Made by a program: the position numbers and the translations under genes. A DNA stretch of 64,000 nt. It comes from Stenotrophomonas sp046736075. GTDB lineage: Bacteria > Pseudomonadota > Gammaproteobacteria > Xanthomonadales > Xanthomonadaceae. The stretch spans positions 2,480,001 to 2,544,000 of the forward strand of contig NZ_CP177163.1 in assembly GCF_046736075.1 (NCBI RefSeq), in the 5' to 3' direction. The notes beneath the pieces were generated by a model that saw only the letters and a program-made list of their open reading frames with translations, did no database searches and was not told the origin of the DNA. Shown here in pieces: positions 33,201-39,431 of this stretch. Numbering within the stretch: position 1 is the first letter of the stretch; each line of letters opens with the position of its first letter.

Positions 33201-33828
33201 GGCGGCCGGCGACTACCACGTGGTGATCACCGATTGCCGCATGCCGGTGATGGACGGGTACCAGATGACCCGCCGCCTGCGCGAACGGGAACGCGACAGT
33301 GGGCGCACCCGGGTGCCGGTGATCGCACTGACGGCCAGTACCCTGGAAGCGGATGTGCAACGCTGCCGCGAGGCCGGCATGGACGATGTGCTGGCCAAGC
33401 CGGTGGCGCTGGCCACACTGCGGCAGATCCTGCTGCGCTGGTTGCCGGCCGGCCGCGATGGCAGCGTTGCGGCGCCGGTGCCGGTGCCGGCCACGTCGCC
33501 GGATGCCTTGCCGGGTCGTGCGGCGATCGCGGCCCGGTTCGGTTCCGACCACGTCGCGCAGGTGTTGATCGACAGCATGTGCGAGGCGACCGATGCCGAC
33601 CTGCTGCGTGGCCAGGCGGCGGTGCAGGCACAGGACGCGGCGGCGCTGGCCGATGTGCTGCACCGGATCGTGGGCGGGCTGGGCACGCTCGGTGCCGATG
33701 CGTTGACCGTGCAGGCGCAGGCGCTGATGACGCAGGTGGCGGCGGCCGGCACGCAGGCCGTGGAGACACCACTGGCGGCCTTCGAAGACCAGCTCCGTGC
33801 CTACCTGCAGGCGCTGCAGGCACGATGA
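30238..33828 (+). CDS. BvgS/EvgS-type hybrid sensor kinase with two periplasmic binding domains
   Basis: A 1196-residue inner-membrane kinase. After a signal peptide come two bacterial solute-binding (family 3, Venus flytrap) domains (about 45-270 and 285-510), a membrane helix (about 520-540), a PAS domain (about 560-680), a HisKA helix with His704 (MSHEIRTPMSG), an ATPase domain with GGTGLGLSICQRL, a receiver with Asp999 (ITDCRMPVMDG) and a C-terminal Hpt-like domain with His1142 (LHRIVGGLGTLGAD). The H-D-H order matches BvgS and EvgS, and the partner should be the divergent RcsB-like regulator. The start at 30238 follows GGGAG and begins the signal peptide. Ligand unknown; virulence or stress control is only inferred from the family. 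Confidence 0.93.
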   Translation: MRTRIARWVLMLAGVLGVPASLSAAGNPALAPAVSPRQSEWLGRHPTIILGLYDSGWPPFEAIEDGKPVGLGYDYLQALTERLGVTVQVRMYRNWTEVLDAACRGEVDVVMNVALTADRTRCLVYTRAYLDAPLALVARPDDTRTSTDPDLRGLRVVTEQAFVTSDQVRARFPAARQVSAANTAGALAMVTRGEADVYIGNAYVAATVIEQEHLTDISVLRPSDLPPERLHFGVPHAKQPLAEALDTALASLGQAERDTIARRWLRTPHWSTQSRLILGNAERRVLSTPLRMGFAPNATPLGFIDANGHASGVAGDYLKQLRMVGAHLTRVPAHDWFEVREQARRGDVDVVLGMPNDSAYLGPDWVFSQPFITVPNVIVTATGSASVLDVADLDRRSILLSDPDRLRGYILQQAPNARIVPARSAEQALARLANGDADAYVGNLALVDRIVRERYPAQLHVAAPAGFNDQFSLAVKRRYAPLATTFDRVLVNMTPREHEAIRNDWLSAEYRSGIDWRDAARWAVPIALVLLTALLVHGWGYLRLRREVATRRRVEQRLAEVTDNLPAIVYQARRGTDGRLSLPYIVGDMEAMFGLSAAEAMADESRVMAQLDAQDRPRVLQVLERAALDFTGLDMEFRTYPRGVLHWIRARALPYAAEDGAVLWSGYWVDVTEARAQADALAEAKAGAERATAAKAEFLATMSHEIRTPMSGVLGMLEMLSHTRLDAEQRKVIEVVEDSAQMLRQILDDILVYSRIEAGALPLEPRPVALPSLLDNVQQLLAPQASAKGLQLSLRVDDAVAALHLADGVRLRQIAFNLLSNAIKFTEQGKVSIALECVDDLDDAQRLRLVVTDTGIGISAEQRERLFKPFAQAEVGTSRKYGGTGLGLSICQRLVALMHGQLEMHSALGEGTQVTVELTLPRLPGDGQTDAARIPAPDVEPLPVALAERRILVVEDHPTNQALMQWRLQQLGLTHDLAEDGEQALAKMAAGDYHVVITDCRMPVMDGYQMTRRLRERERDSGRTRVPVIALTASTLEADVQRCREAGMDDVLAKPVALATLRQILLRWLPAGRDGSVAAPVPVPATSPDALPGRAAIAARFGSDHVAQVLIDSMCEATDADLLRGQAAVQAQDAAALADVLHRIVGGLGTLGADALTVQAQALMTQVAAAGTQAVETPLAAFEDQLRAYLQALQAR

Positions 33829-33838
33829 CGCACGCGTC

Positions 33839-34225
33839 TCAGCGCTGCTGCTGCAGGTACTCGATCACCTGGCGGCGACGCAGCGGATCGGCGGTGGTGT
33901 TGACCATGCGCGTGCCCGGCACCACGTGCGTGGGCGAGCGCAGGAAAGCATCCAGCGTCTGCTCGTTCCAGGTCAGCCCGGCCTGCTGCATCGCCGGCGA
34001 ATAGGGATAACCGTCCAGGCTGCCGGCGCGACGGCCGATCACCCCATGCAGGTTCGGCCCGAAGCGATGCACGCCACCGGCGCTGACGGTGTGGCAGCCC
34101 GCGCAGATCGCGAACGCGCGCTGCAGCTGCTGCTGGTGGGCCTGCTCGGGCGTCTGCGGCGTGCGCGCGCAGGCGGCCAGCCACAGGCTGGCCACGATCA
34201 GGCAGGACAGGCGCACGCGCAGCAC
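33839..34225 (-). CDS. small c-type cytochrome lipoprotein
   Basis: A 128-residue class I cytochrome c. The signal ends LAACAR (lipidated Cys19), the heme site is CAGCH, and the distal Met is in PGTRMVNTT. Class I cytochromes of this size carry electrons to terminal oxidases or peroxidases. It is convergent with the hybrid kinase gene (10 bp between stops) and starts 7 bp after the ETF-QO stop on the same strand, so it may be co-transcribed with it. Confidence 0.88.
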   Translation of the reverse strand: MLRVRLSCLIVASLWLAACARTPQTPEQAHQQQLQRAFAICAGCHTVSAGGVHRFGPNLHGVIGRRAGSLDGYPYSPAMQQAGLTWNEQTLDAFLRSPTHVVPGTRMVNTTADPLRRRQVIEYLQQQR

Positions 34226-34232
34226 GCCCGGA

Positions 34233-35909
34233 TCACATCGCCGGGTAGTTGGGGCCGCCGCCGCCCTGCGGGGTGACCCACACGATGTTCTGGGTGGGGT
34301 CCTTGATGTCGCAGGTTTTGCAGTGCACGCAGTTCTGCGCGTTGATCTGCAGCTGTTCCTGGCCCTCGGCGCCCACGAACTCGTACACGCCGGCCGGGCA
34401 GTAGCGCGCTTCCGGCCCGGCGTACTCGGCCAGGTTGACCCGCACCGGCACGCTGGCGTCTTTCAGCGTCAGGTGGCTGGGCTGGTCTTCCTCGTGATTG
34501 GTGCTGCTCAGGAACACCGAGCTGAGGCGGTCGAAGGTGAGCACGTTGTCCGGCTTGGGATACACGATCCGGGTGTGCTGCGACGCCGGTTCCAGGCACT
34601 CGTGGTCGGCCTTGCTGTGGCGCAGCGTCCACGGCGGGTTGCGGATGCCCAGCTTGGGCAGCAGCCACTGCTCGATGCCGGTCATCAGCGTGGCCACGCT
34701 GCGGCCCTTCTTGAACCACTGCTTGAAATTCTTGGACTGCTTGAGCTCGTCATGCAGCCAGCTGTTCTCGAACGCGGCCGGGTAGGCGGTGAGCTCGTCG
34801 CGCTGGCGATTGGCGGCCAGCGCATCGAACGCGGCATCGGCGGCCAGCATGCCGGTCTTGATCGCCGCATGGCTGCCCTTGATGCGGCTGGCGTTGAGGT
34901 AGCCCGCTTCGCAACCGACCAGTGCACCGCCGGGGAACACCGTCTTCGGCAGCGACAGCAGGCCACCGGCGGTGATCGCGCGCGCGCCGTAGGCGATGCG
35001 CTTGCCGCCTTCCAGGTGCTTGCGGATCGACGGATGGGTCTTGAAGCGCTGGAATTCCTCGAACGGGCTCATCCACGGATTGCGGTAATCCAGCCCGACC
35101 ACGAAACCGACCGCGACCTTGCCGCCGTCGGCGTGGTACAGGAACGAACCACCGTAGGTGTCGCTCTCCAGCGGCCAGCCGGCGGTGTGCACGACCAGGC
35201 CCGGTTCGTGTTTGGCCGGGTCGATCTGCCACAGTTCCTTGATGCCGATGCCGTAGGCCTGCGGGTCCTTGCCGGCATCGAGCTGGTAGCGCGCGATCAG
35301 CTGGCGGCCGAGGTGGCCGCGCGAGCCTTCCGCGAAGATCGTGTACTTGGCATGCAGTTCCATGCCGCGCTCAAAATTGGGACCGTGCGAGCCATCCTTG
35401 CGGATGCCCATGTCGCCGGTGGCCACGCCCATCACCGCGCCGGCGTCGTCGTACAGCACTTCGGCGGCGGCGAAGCCGGGGAAGATCGCCACTTCCAGCG
35501 CCTCGGCCTGCTGGGCCAGCCAACGGGTCACCTCGCCCAGGCTGATGATGTAGTTGCCTTCGTTGTGGAAGCACTCCGGCAGCAGCGCGTTGGGCGTGCT
35601 GCGCGCACCGTCCGGGCTGAGGAACAGGAATTCGTCGCGGGTGACCTTCTGCTTCAGCGGCGCGCCACGCTCGGCCCAGTCCGGGAACAGCTCGGTCAGG
35701 GCACGGGTATCCATGATCGCGCCGGACAGAATGTGCGCGCCGGGCTCGGAGCCCTTCTCCAGCACGCACACGGACAGCTCGCGCCCGGCCTCGATGGCGC
35801 GCTGGCGCAGCCGGATCGCAGTGGCCAGGCCGGCAGGACCGGCGCCGACGATCACCACGTCGAATTCCATGGCTTCACGCGGGGGCAGGGCGGTGGTGTC
35901 TTCGCTCAT
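34233..35909 (-). CDS. etfD: electron transfer flavoprotein-ubiquinone oxidoreductase
   Basis: A 558-residue membrane-bound enzyme that passes electrons from ETF to ubiquinone. The FAD site is VVIVGAGPAGLATA near residue 18; the quinone/membrane loop and GEVTRWLAQQAEAL follow; the C-terminal [4Fe-4S] domain has CPAGVYEF and NCVHCKTCDIKDP. It would serve glutaryl-CoA dehydrogenase, encoded nearby at 36760. Start at 35909 (MSEDTT) gives the family's usual length; the frame is open further upstream without protein character. Confidence 0.95.
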   Translation of the reverse strand: MSEDTTALPPREAMEFDVVIVGAGPAGLATAIRLRQRAIEAGRELSVCVLEKGSEPGAHILSGAIMDTRALTELFPDWAERGAPLKQKVTRDEFLFLSPDGARSTPNALLPECFHNEGNYIISLGEVTRWLAQQAEALEVAIFPGFAAAEVLYDDAGAVMGVATGDMGIRKDGSHGPNFERGMELHAKYTIFAEGSRGHLGRQLIARYQLDAGKDPQAYGIGIKELWQIDPAKHEPGLVVHTAGWPLESDTYGGSFLYHADGGKVAVGFVVGLDYRNPWMSPFEEFQRFKTHPSIRKHLEGGKRIAYGARAITAGGLLSLPKTVFPGGALVGCEAGYLNASRIKGSHAAIKTGMLAADAAFDALAANRQRDELTAYPAAFENSWLHDELKQSKNFKQWFKKGRSVATLMTGIEQWLLPKLGIRNPPWTLRHSKADHECLEPASQHTRIVYPKPDNVLTFDRLSSVFLSSTNHEEDQPSHLTLKDASVPVRVNLAEYAGPEARYCPAGVYEFVGAEGQEQLQINAQNCVHCKTCDIKDPTQNIVWVTPQGGGGPNYPAM

Positions 35910-36139
35910 CGGGGTGCGTAACTCTTGGGTAGTGCCGATCCGGCCAAGGCCGGCGGCGGTTGCCTGGGAATCGCGCGAGGCTGCACCGCGCAACTGCTGG
36001 ATCAAGGTGTCAGGGTACCGGCACGCGACGATTCCGCCTAGGTCGCCACCTGTCGCGCGGTGGGTCGCTGCAGCAGGCAACCTCGGATGGTGCGCCGCAT
36101 CAATTCAAGTGACGGTGACGGCGTATGGATCTTTGCGGC

Positions 36140-36640
36140 TCAGCCGGTGGCATCGAAACCGGCGTGGTAGCGCACGTCAGCGTCGGGACTGTCATCGCGC
36201 AGCCGCCGCGACTGGAAGTACGCGGCGGGAATGCCGGGCAGCCGCAGGCGCGGATCGGCCTCGAAGCCGAAGCGCGCGTAATAGTCCGGATCGCCGAGCA
36301 GTACGCAGCCTGCGGCGCCGCGTGCCTGCAGCGCATCGATGGCGGCCTGCATCAGGGCGCTGCCGATGCCACGGCCCTGCTGCGCGGGCAGCACCGAGAT
36401 CGGGCCCAGCCCATACCAGTCGGTGCTGCCGTCGCTGAGTTCGACCGGCGACAGCGCGACGTGGCCCAGCAGCGTGGCGCCCTCTTCGGCGACCAGCGAA
36501 ACCGACAGCGCGCCGGCCCGGCGCAGCGCATCGACGATGAACGCCTCGGTTTGGCTGCTGTGGGGCGCGTCCTGGAAGGCCTCGCGGGTGAGGGCATGGA
36601 TGGCGTCGACGTCGTCGGGGCGTTCCGCGCGGATCTGCAT
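36140..36640 (-). CDS. GNAT-family N-acetyltransferase
   Basis: A 166-residue acetyltransferase. The acetyl-CoA motif is LPAQQGRGIGSALMQ, the substrate side has DWYGLGPISVLP, and the end reads GDPDYYARFGFEADPRL, a pattern of the YhbS-like branch. The acceptor is unknown. AGAGGA lies seven bases before the ATG at 36640. It is divergent from the glutaryl-CoA dehydrogenase gene. The 230 bp between it and ETF-QO hold nothing I recognise. Confidence 0.88.
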   Translation of the reverse strand: MQIRAERPDDVDAIHALTREAFQDAPHSSQTEAFIVDALRRAGALSVSLVAEEGATLLGHVALSPVELSDGSTDWYGLGPISVLPAQQGRGIGSALMQAAIDALQARGAAGCVLLGDPDYYARFGFEADPRLRLPGIPAAYFQSRRLRDDSPDADVRYHAGFDATG

Positions 36641-36759
36641 GTCCGGATCCTCTGCTGTGACGGGGGCATTGTAGGCCGTGCTGCGCCATGCCTTGGCCTG
36701 CCCCTGCGCAGGGACCACAATGGGCGTCGTGTTCCACCGTCACGACGCCCCGGGTAGCC

Positions 36760-37923
36760 ATGTCACTGAATCCGTACGACCTGTTTGATGTCCGCTCCCT
36801 GCTCAGCGAGGAGGAACGCGCCGTACAGGCGACGGTGGCACGCTTCACCGATGAACGCGTGTTGCCGATCATCGGCGACGCGTTCGACCAGGGGCGCTTC
36901 CCCGACGAGCTCATCCCCGAGATTGCCGCGCTGGGCCTGCTGGGCTCCAGCCTGCCCGAGCAGTACGGCGGTGGCGGGCTCAATGCGGTCAGCTACGGTC
37001 TGATCTGCCAGGAGCTGGAACGCGGCGACTCCGGCCTGCGCAGCTTCGTGTCGGTGCAGAGCTCGCTGTGCATGTACCCGATCTTCGCCTACGGCACCGA
37101 GGAACAGCGCGTGCGCTGGTTGCCGGACATGGCGGCCGGCAAGGTGATCGGCTGTTTCGGGCTGACCGAGGCACATGGCGGTTCGGACCCGGCGGCGATG
37201 AAGACCCGTGCGGTGCGCGATGGCGGCGACTGGGTGGTGAACGGCAGCAAGATGTGGATCACCAGCGGCCCGGTGGCCGATATCGCCATCGTCTGGGCGC
37301 ACACCGAGGACGGCATCCAGGGGTTCGTGCTGGAAAAGGGCATGCCCGGCTTCAGCACCCAGGAAATCAAGCACAAGATGAGCCTGCGCGCGTCGCTCAC
37401 CGGTGCGTTGTTCTTCGACAACGTGCGCGTGCCCGAGCGCAACCGCCTGCCCAACGTGCAGGGGTTGAAGGGCCCGCTGGGCTGCCTCAACCAGGCGCGT
37501 TACGGCATCAGCTGGGGCCCCATCGGTGCGGCGGTCGCGTGTCTGGACGAAGCGCTCAACTACACCAAGCAGCGCGTGCTGTTCGGCCGCCCGGTGGCTG
37601 CCACCCAGAGCGCGCAGATCAAGCTGGCCGACATGGCACGGCGGATCACCACCGCCCAGTTGCTGTCGCTGCAGCTGGGGCGGTTGAAGGACGCCGGCCA
37701 ACTGCAACCGCAGCAGGTCAGCCTGGCCAAATGGAACAACTGCCGGATGGCGATCGACATCGCGCGCGAATGCCGCGACCTGCTTGGCGGCGCCGGCATC
37801 ACCACTGAACACGTAGCGATCCGGCACGCGCTGAACCTGGAATCGGTGATTACCTACGAGGGTACCGAGACGGTGCACCAGCTGGTGATCGGGCGTGAGC
37901 TGACCGGGATCAACGCGTTCTGA
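36760..37923 (+). CDS. gcdH: glutaryl-CoA dehydrogenase
   Basis: A 387-residue FAD enzyme of the acyl-CoA dehydrogenase family; it oxidises and decarboxylates glutaryl-CoA to crotonyl-CoA in lysine and tryptophan breakdown. Signatures are CFGLTEAHGGSDP for FAD binding, WITSGPVADIAIVWA, and the catalytic base Glu367 in TYEGTETVHQL. The sequence RYGISWGPIGAA and TSAQIKLADM-like stretch favour GcdH over short-chain enzymes. Electrons would leave through ETF to the ETF-QO encoded upstream. Confidence 0.93.
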   Translation: MSLNPYDLFDVRSLLSEEERAVQATVARFTDERVLPIIGDAFDQGRFPDELIPEIAALGLLGSSLPEQYGGGGLNAVSYGLICQELERGDSGLRSFVSVQSSLCMYPIFAYGTEEQRVRWLPDMAAGKVIGCFGLTEAHGGSDPAAMKTRAVRDGGDWVVNGSKMWITSGPVADIAIVWAHTEDGIQGFVLEKGMPGFSTQEIKHKMSLRASLTGALFFDNVRVPERNRLPNVQGLKGPLGCLNQARYGISWGPIGAAVACLDEALNYTKQRVLFGRPVAATQSAQIKLADMARRITTAQLLSLQLGRLKDAGQLQPQQVSLAKWNNCRMAIDIARECRDLLGGAGITTEHVAIRHALNLESVITYEGTETVHQLVIGRELTGINAF

Positions 37924-37928
37924 AGGCC

Positions 37929-38063
37929 ACCGGGCCAGCGGCCCGGTGCTACCCGTTGTGGACGCATGGTGCTACCCGTTGTGGGTGCATGGGTGCTACC
38001 CGTTGGTGGGCGCATGGGTGCCAGCCGTTGGTGGGTGCATGGGTGCCAGCCGTTGGCTGGCAC
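37929..38063. repeat. REP-like palindrome and degenerate 24-bp tandem repeats
   Basis: CCGGGCCAGC-GGCCCGGTGCTACC is a REP in minus orientation, ending in CTACC (GGTAG on the other strand). It is followed by five imperfect units, each opening GTGCTACCCGTTG or GTGCCAGCCGTTG and closing GTGGGTGCATGG or similar, with a period of 23 to 25 bp. The last unit ends GTTGGCTGGCAC, itself half of a REP-type stem. Confidence 0.8.
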
Positions 38064-38068
38064 ACGGC

Positions 38069-38548
38069 CTACTGGCCGCCGGCGAATCCGCTTTGGCGCC
38101 AGGCTTCATACATCACCACCGCGACGGTGTTGGATAGATTGAGGCTGCGATTGTCCGGCTGCATCGGCAGGCGCAGGCGGCGGCCGTGCGGCAGCGCGTC
38201 GAGCAGGTCCTGGGGCAGGCCGCGGGTTTCCGGGCCGAACAGGAAGGCATCGCCGTCTTCGAATTGCGGGGTGTCGTAACGCACGCTGCCGCGGGTACTC
38301 AGGGCGAACAGGCGCTTGGGTGCAATGGCCTGCAGGGCGGTATCCAGGTCGGGATGTACCTGCAGTCGAGCGTATTCGTGATAGTCCAGGCCGGCGCGCT
38401 TGAGCTGCTTGTCGCTCAGGTCGAAACCGAGCGGCTCGATCAGGTGCAGCCGCGCGCCGGTATTGGCGCAGAGGCGGATCACATTGCCGGTGTTCGGCGG
38501 AATTTCGGGTTGGAACAGGACGACGTGGAACGTGGGCGAGTCAGTCAT
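38069..38548 (-). CDS. trmL: tRNA (cytidine/uridine-34-2'-O)-methyltransferase TrmL
   Basis: A 159-residue SPOUT methyltransferase that methylates the wobble ribose of leucine tRNAs. Motifs in order are PEIPPNTGNVIRLCANTG, FGPETRGLP and a trefoil-knot end LRLPMQPDNRSLNLSNTVAV. Size is right for TrmL. The repeat cluster lies directly after its stop. Confidence 0.95.
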   Translation of the reverse strand: MTDSPTFHVVLFQPEIPPNTGNVIRLCANTGARLHLIEPLGFDLSDKQLKRAGLDYHEYARLQVHPDLDTALQAIAPKRLFALSTRGSVRYDTPQFEDGDAFLFGPETRGLPQDLLDALPHGRRLRLPMQPDNRSLNLSNTVAVVMYEAWRQSGFAGGQ

Positions 38549-38591
38549 CGGCGCAGTGTACGCCGCGGCTGCGAAGGTTCGCAGCCGGAAT

Positions 38592-39059
38592 TCAGCGGAC
38601 CAGCACCGATGCGGCGGTTTCCAGGGCCAGGGCCTGCAGATCCGACGGGCTCGGGCGAACGTGCAGGGTCGGCAGGTTGACGATCACGTCGCGGGCAACG
38701 GCAGTGGCGGCGGCGGTCAGGGTGGCCACGTAGTCGCGGTTGCCGGCTTCTTCGGCGGCCAGAGCCTGGTACTGCTCGGCGGTCGGGCGGACTTCGACGG
38801 CGGCCAGGGTGGTGACGCGGCGGTTGGCGGTCAGTTCGGCGCGGTACTCGGCGATCATGCCGGCGGTCGGGCGGACTTCAACCACGGCCAGGGTGGGGAT
38901 GGCGCTGTTGCGCTCGACGCCGGCCTGGGCGATCTGGTCGGCCGAGGGGCGCACCTGCACGGTCTCCAGGGTGGTGATGGCCGAAGCGGCCTGCAGGTTG
39001 CCGGCAAAGGCGGCGCCGGCGGCGAAAGCGATGGCGATGGCGAGGGTCTTGGTGTTCAT
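38592..39059 (-). CDS. exported protein with four VxVRP repeats, unknown function
   Basis: A 155-residue protein with a signal peptide (residues 1-25, AFAGNLQAAS). The mature part is built from four imperfect repeats: LETVQVRPSADQIAQ (near 31-45), LAVVEVRPTAGMIAE (57-71), LAAVEVRPTAEQYQA (85-99) and LHVRPSPSDLQAL (132-144), spaced 26-28 residues except before the last. Each ends in a short helix-like tail with Ala, Gln and Glu. I know no family with this motif. It is divergent from the M16 protease gene over a 372-bp AT-richer region. Confidence 0.75.
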   Translation of the reverse strand: MNTKTLAIAIAFAAGAAFAGNLQAASAITTLETVQVRPSADQIAQAGVERNSAIPTLAVVEVRPTAGMIAEYRAELTANRRVTTLAAVEVRPTAEQYQALAAEEAGNRDYVATLTAAATAVARDVIVNLPTLHVRPSPSDLQALALETAASVLVR

Positions 39060-39431
39060 GACGGGTCCTGTTTAGTGTTGGTGAGCAGTGGTGTGGTAGT
39101 AAGGTAGTACACCGAATCTGGGCTTGCAAGAACAATCTGCGTTTTTCTTTGTTCGTTCAGCGTCCAGTCAGTTTCGGTTTGAGTCTGTCGGGGCGCACCC
39201 AGAACAAAGCAGGCTTCGTGCCAACTTTTAATCATTGATTTGAAAGGGGTTTTTGGCTTCGTGAGGGTGTCCGCTGTCCGGACACCTGTCCGGCGCAACC
39301 CTGTTCTGTCCGCGCGATACGGGCCGGACGGCCCATTCGGTGCCCGCATACGGGCAATGACTGTTGGCGGATGCCTTTCGGCGACCGCTCGCGCTAGCAT
39401 CGGCCTTCACTTTCATGACCAAGGAACAGGA
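39060..39431. other. 372-bp divergent control region
   Basis: Lies between the starts of the VxVRP protein (minus) and the M16 protease (plus) and is visibly richer in A and T than its flanks. It contains a perfect palindrome CCGGACACCTGTCCGG at 39278-39293. On the minus strand TTGCAA-N17-TACCTT (around 39106-39134) is a possible promoter for the repeat protein. I find no gene, riboswitch or terminator in it. Confidence 0.5.

Noticed and set aside
30229..33663. Open frame of 1144 codons antisense to the hybrid kinase
   Set aside because: High GC at third positions removes stops on the opposite strand. The translation is rich in His, Gln, Arg and Gly with no domain, whereas the plus frame has a full kinase. 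The same holds for long antisense frames at 533-2917, 5299-6933, 39228-42335 and 54574-56619.
37946..38063. CRISPR-like short repeats
   Set aside because: The 24-bp units are directly adjacent with no spacers and derive from REP sequence.
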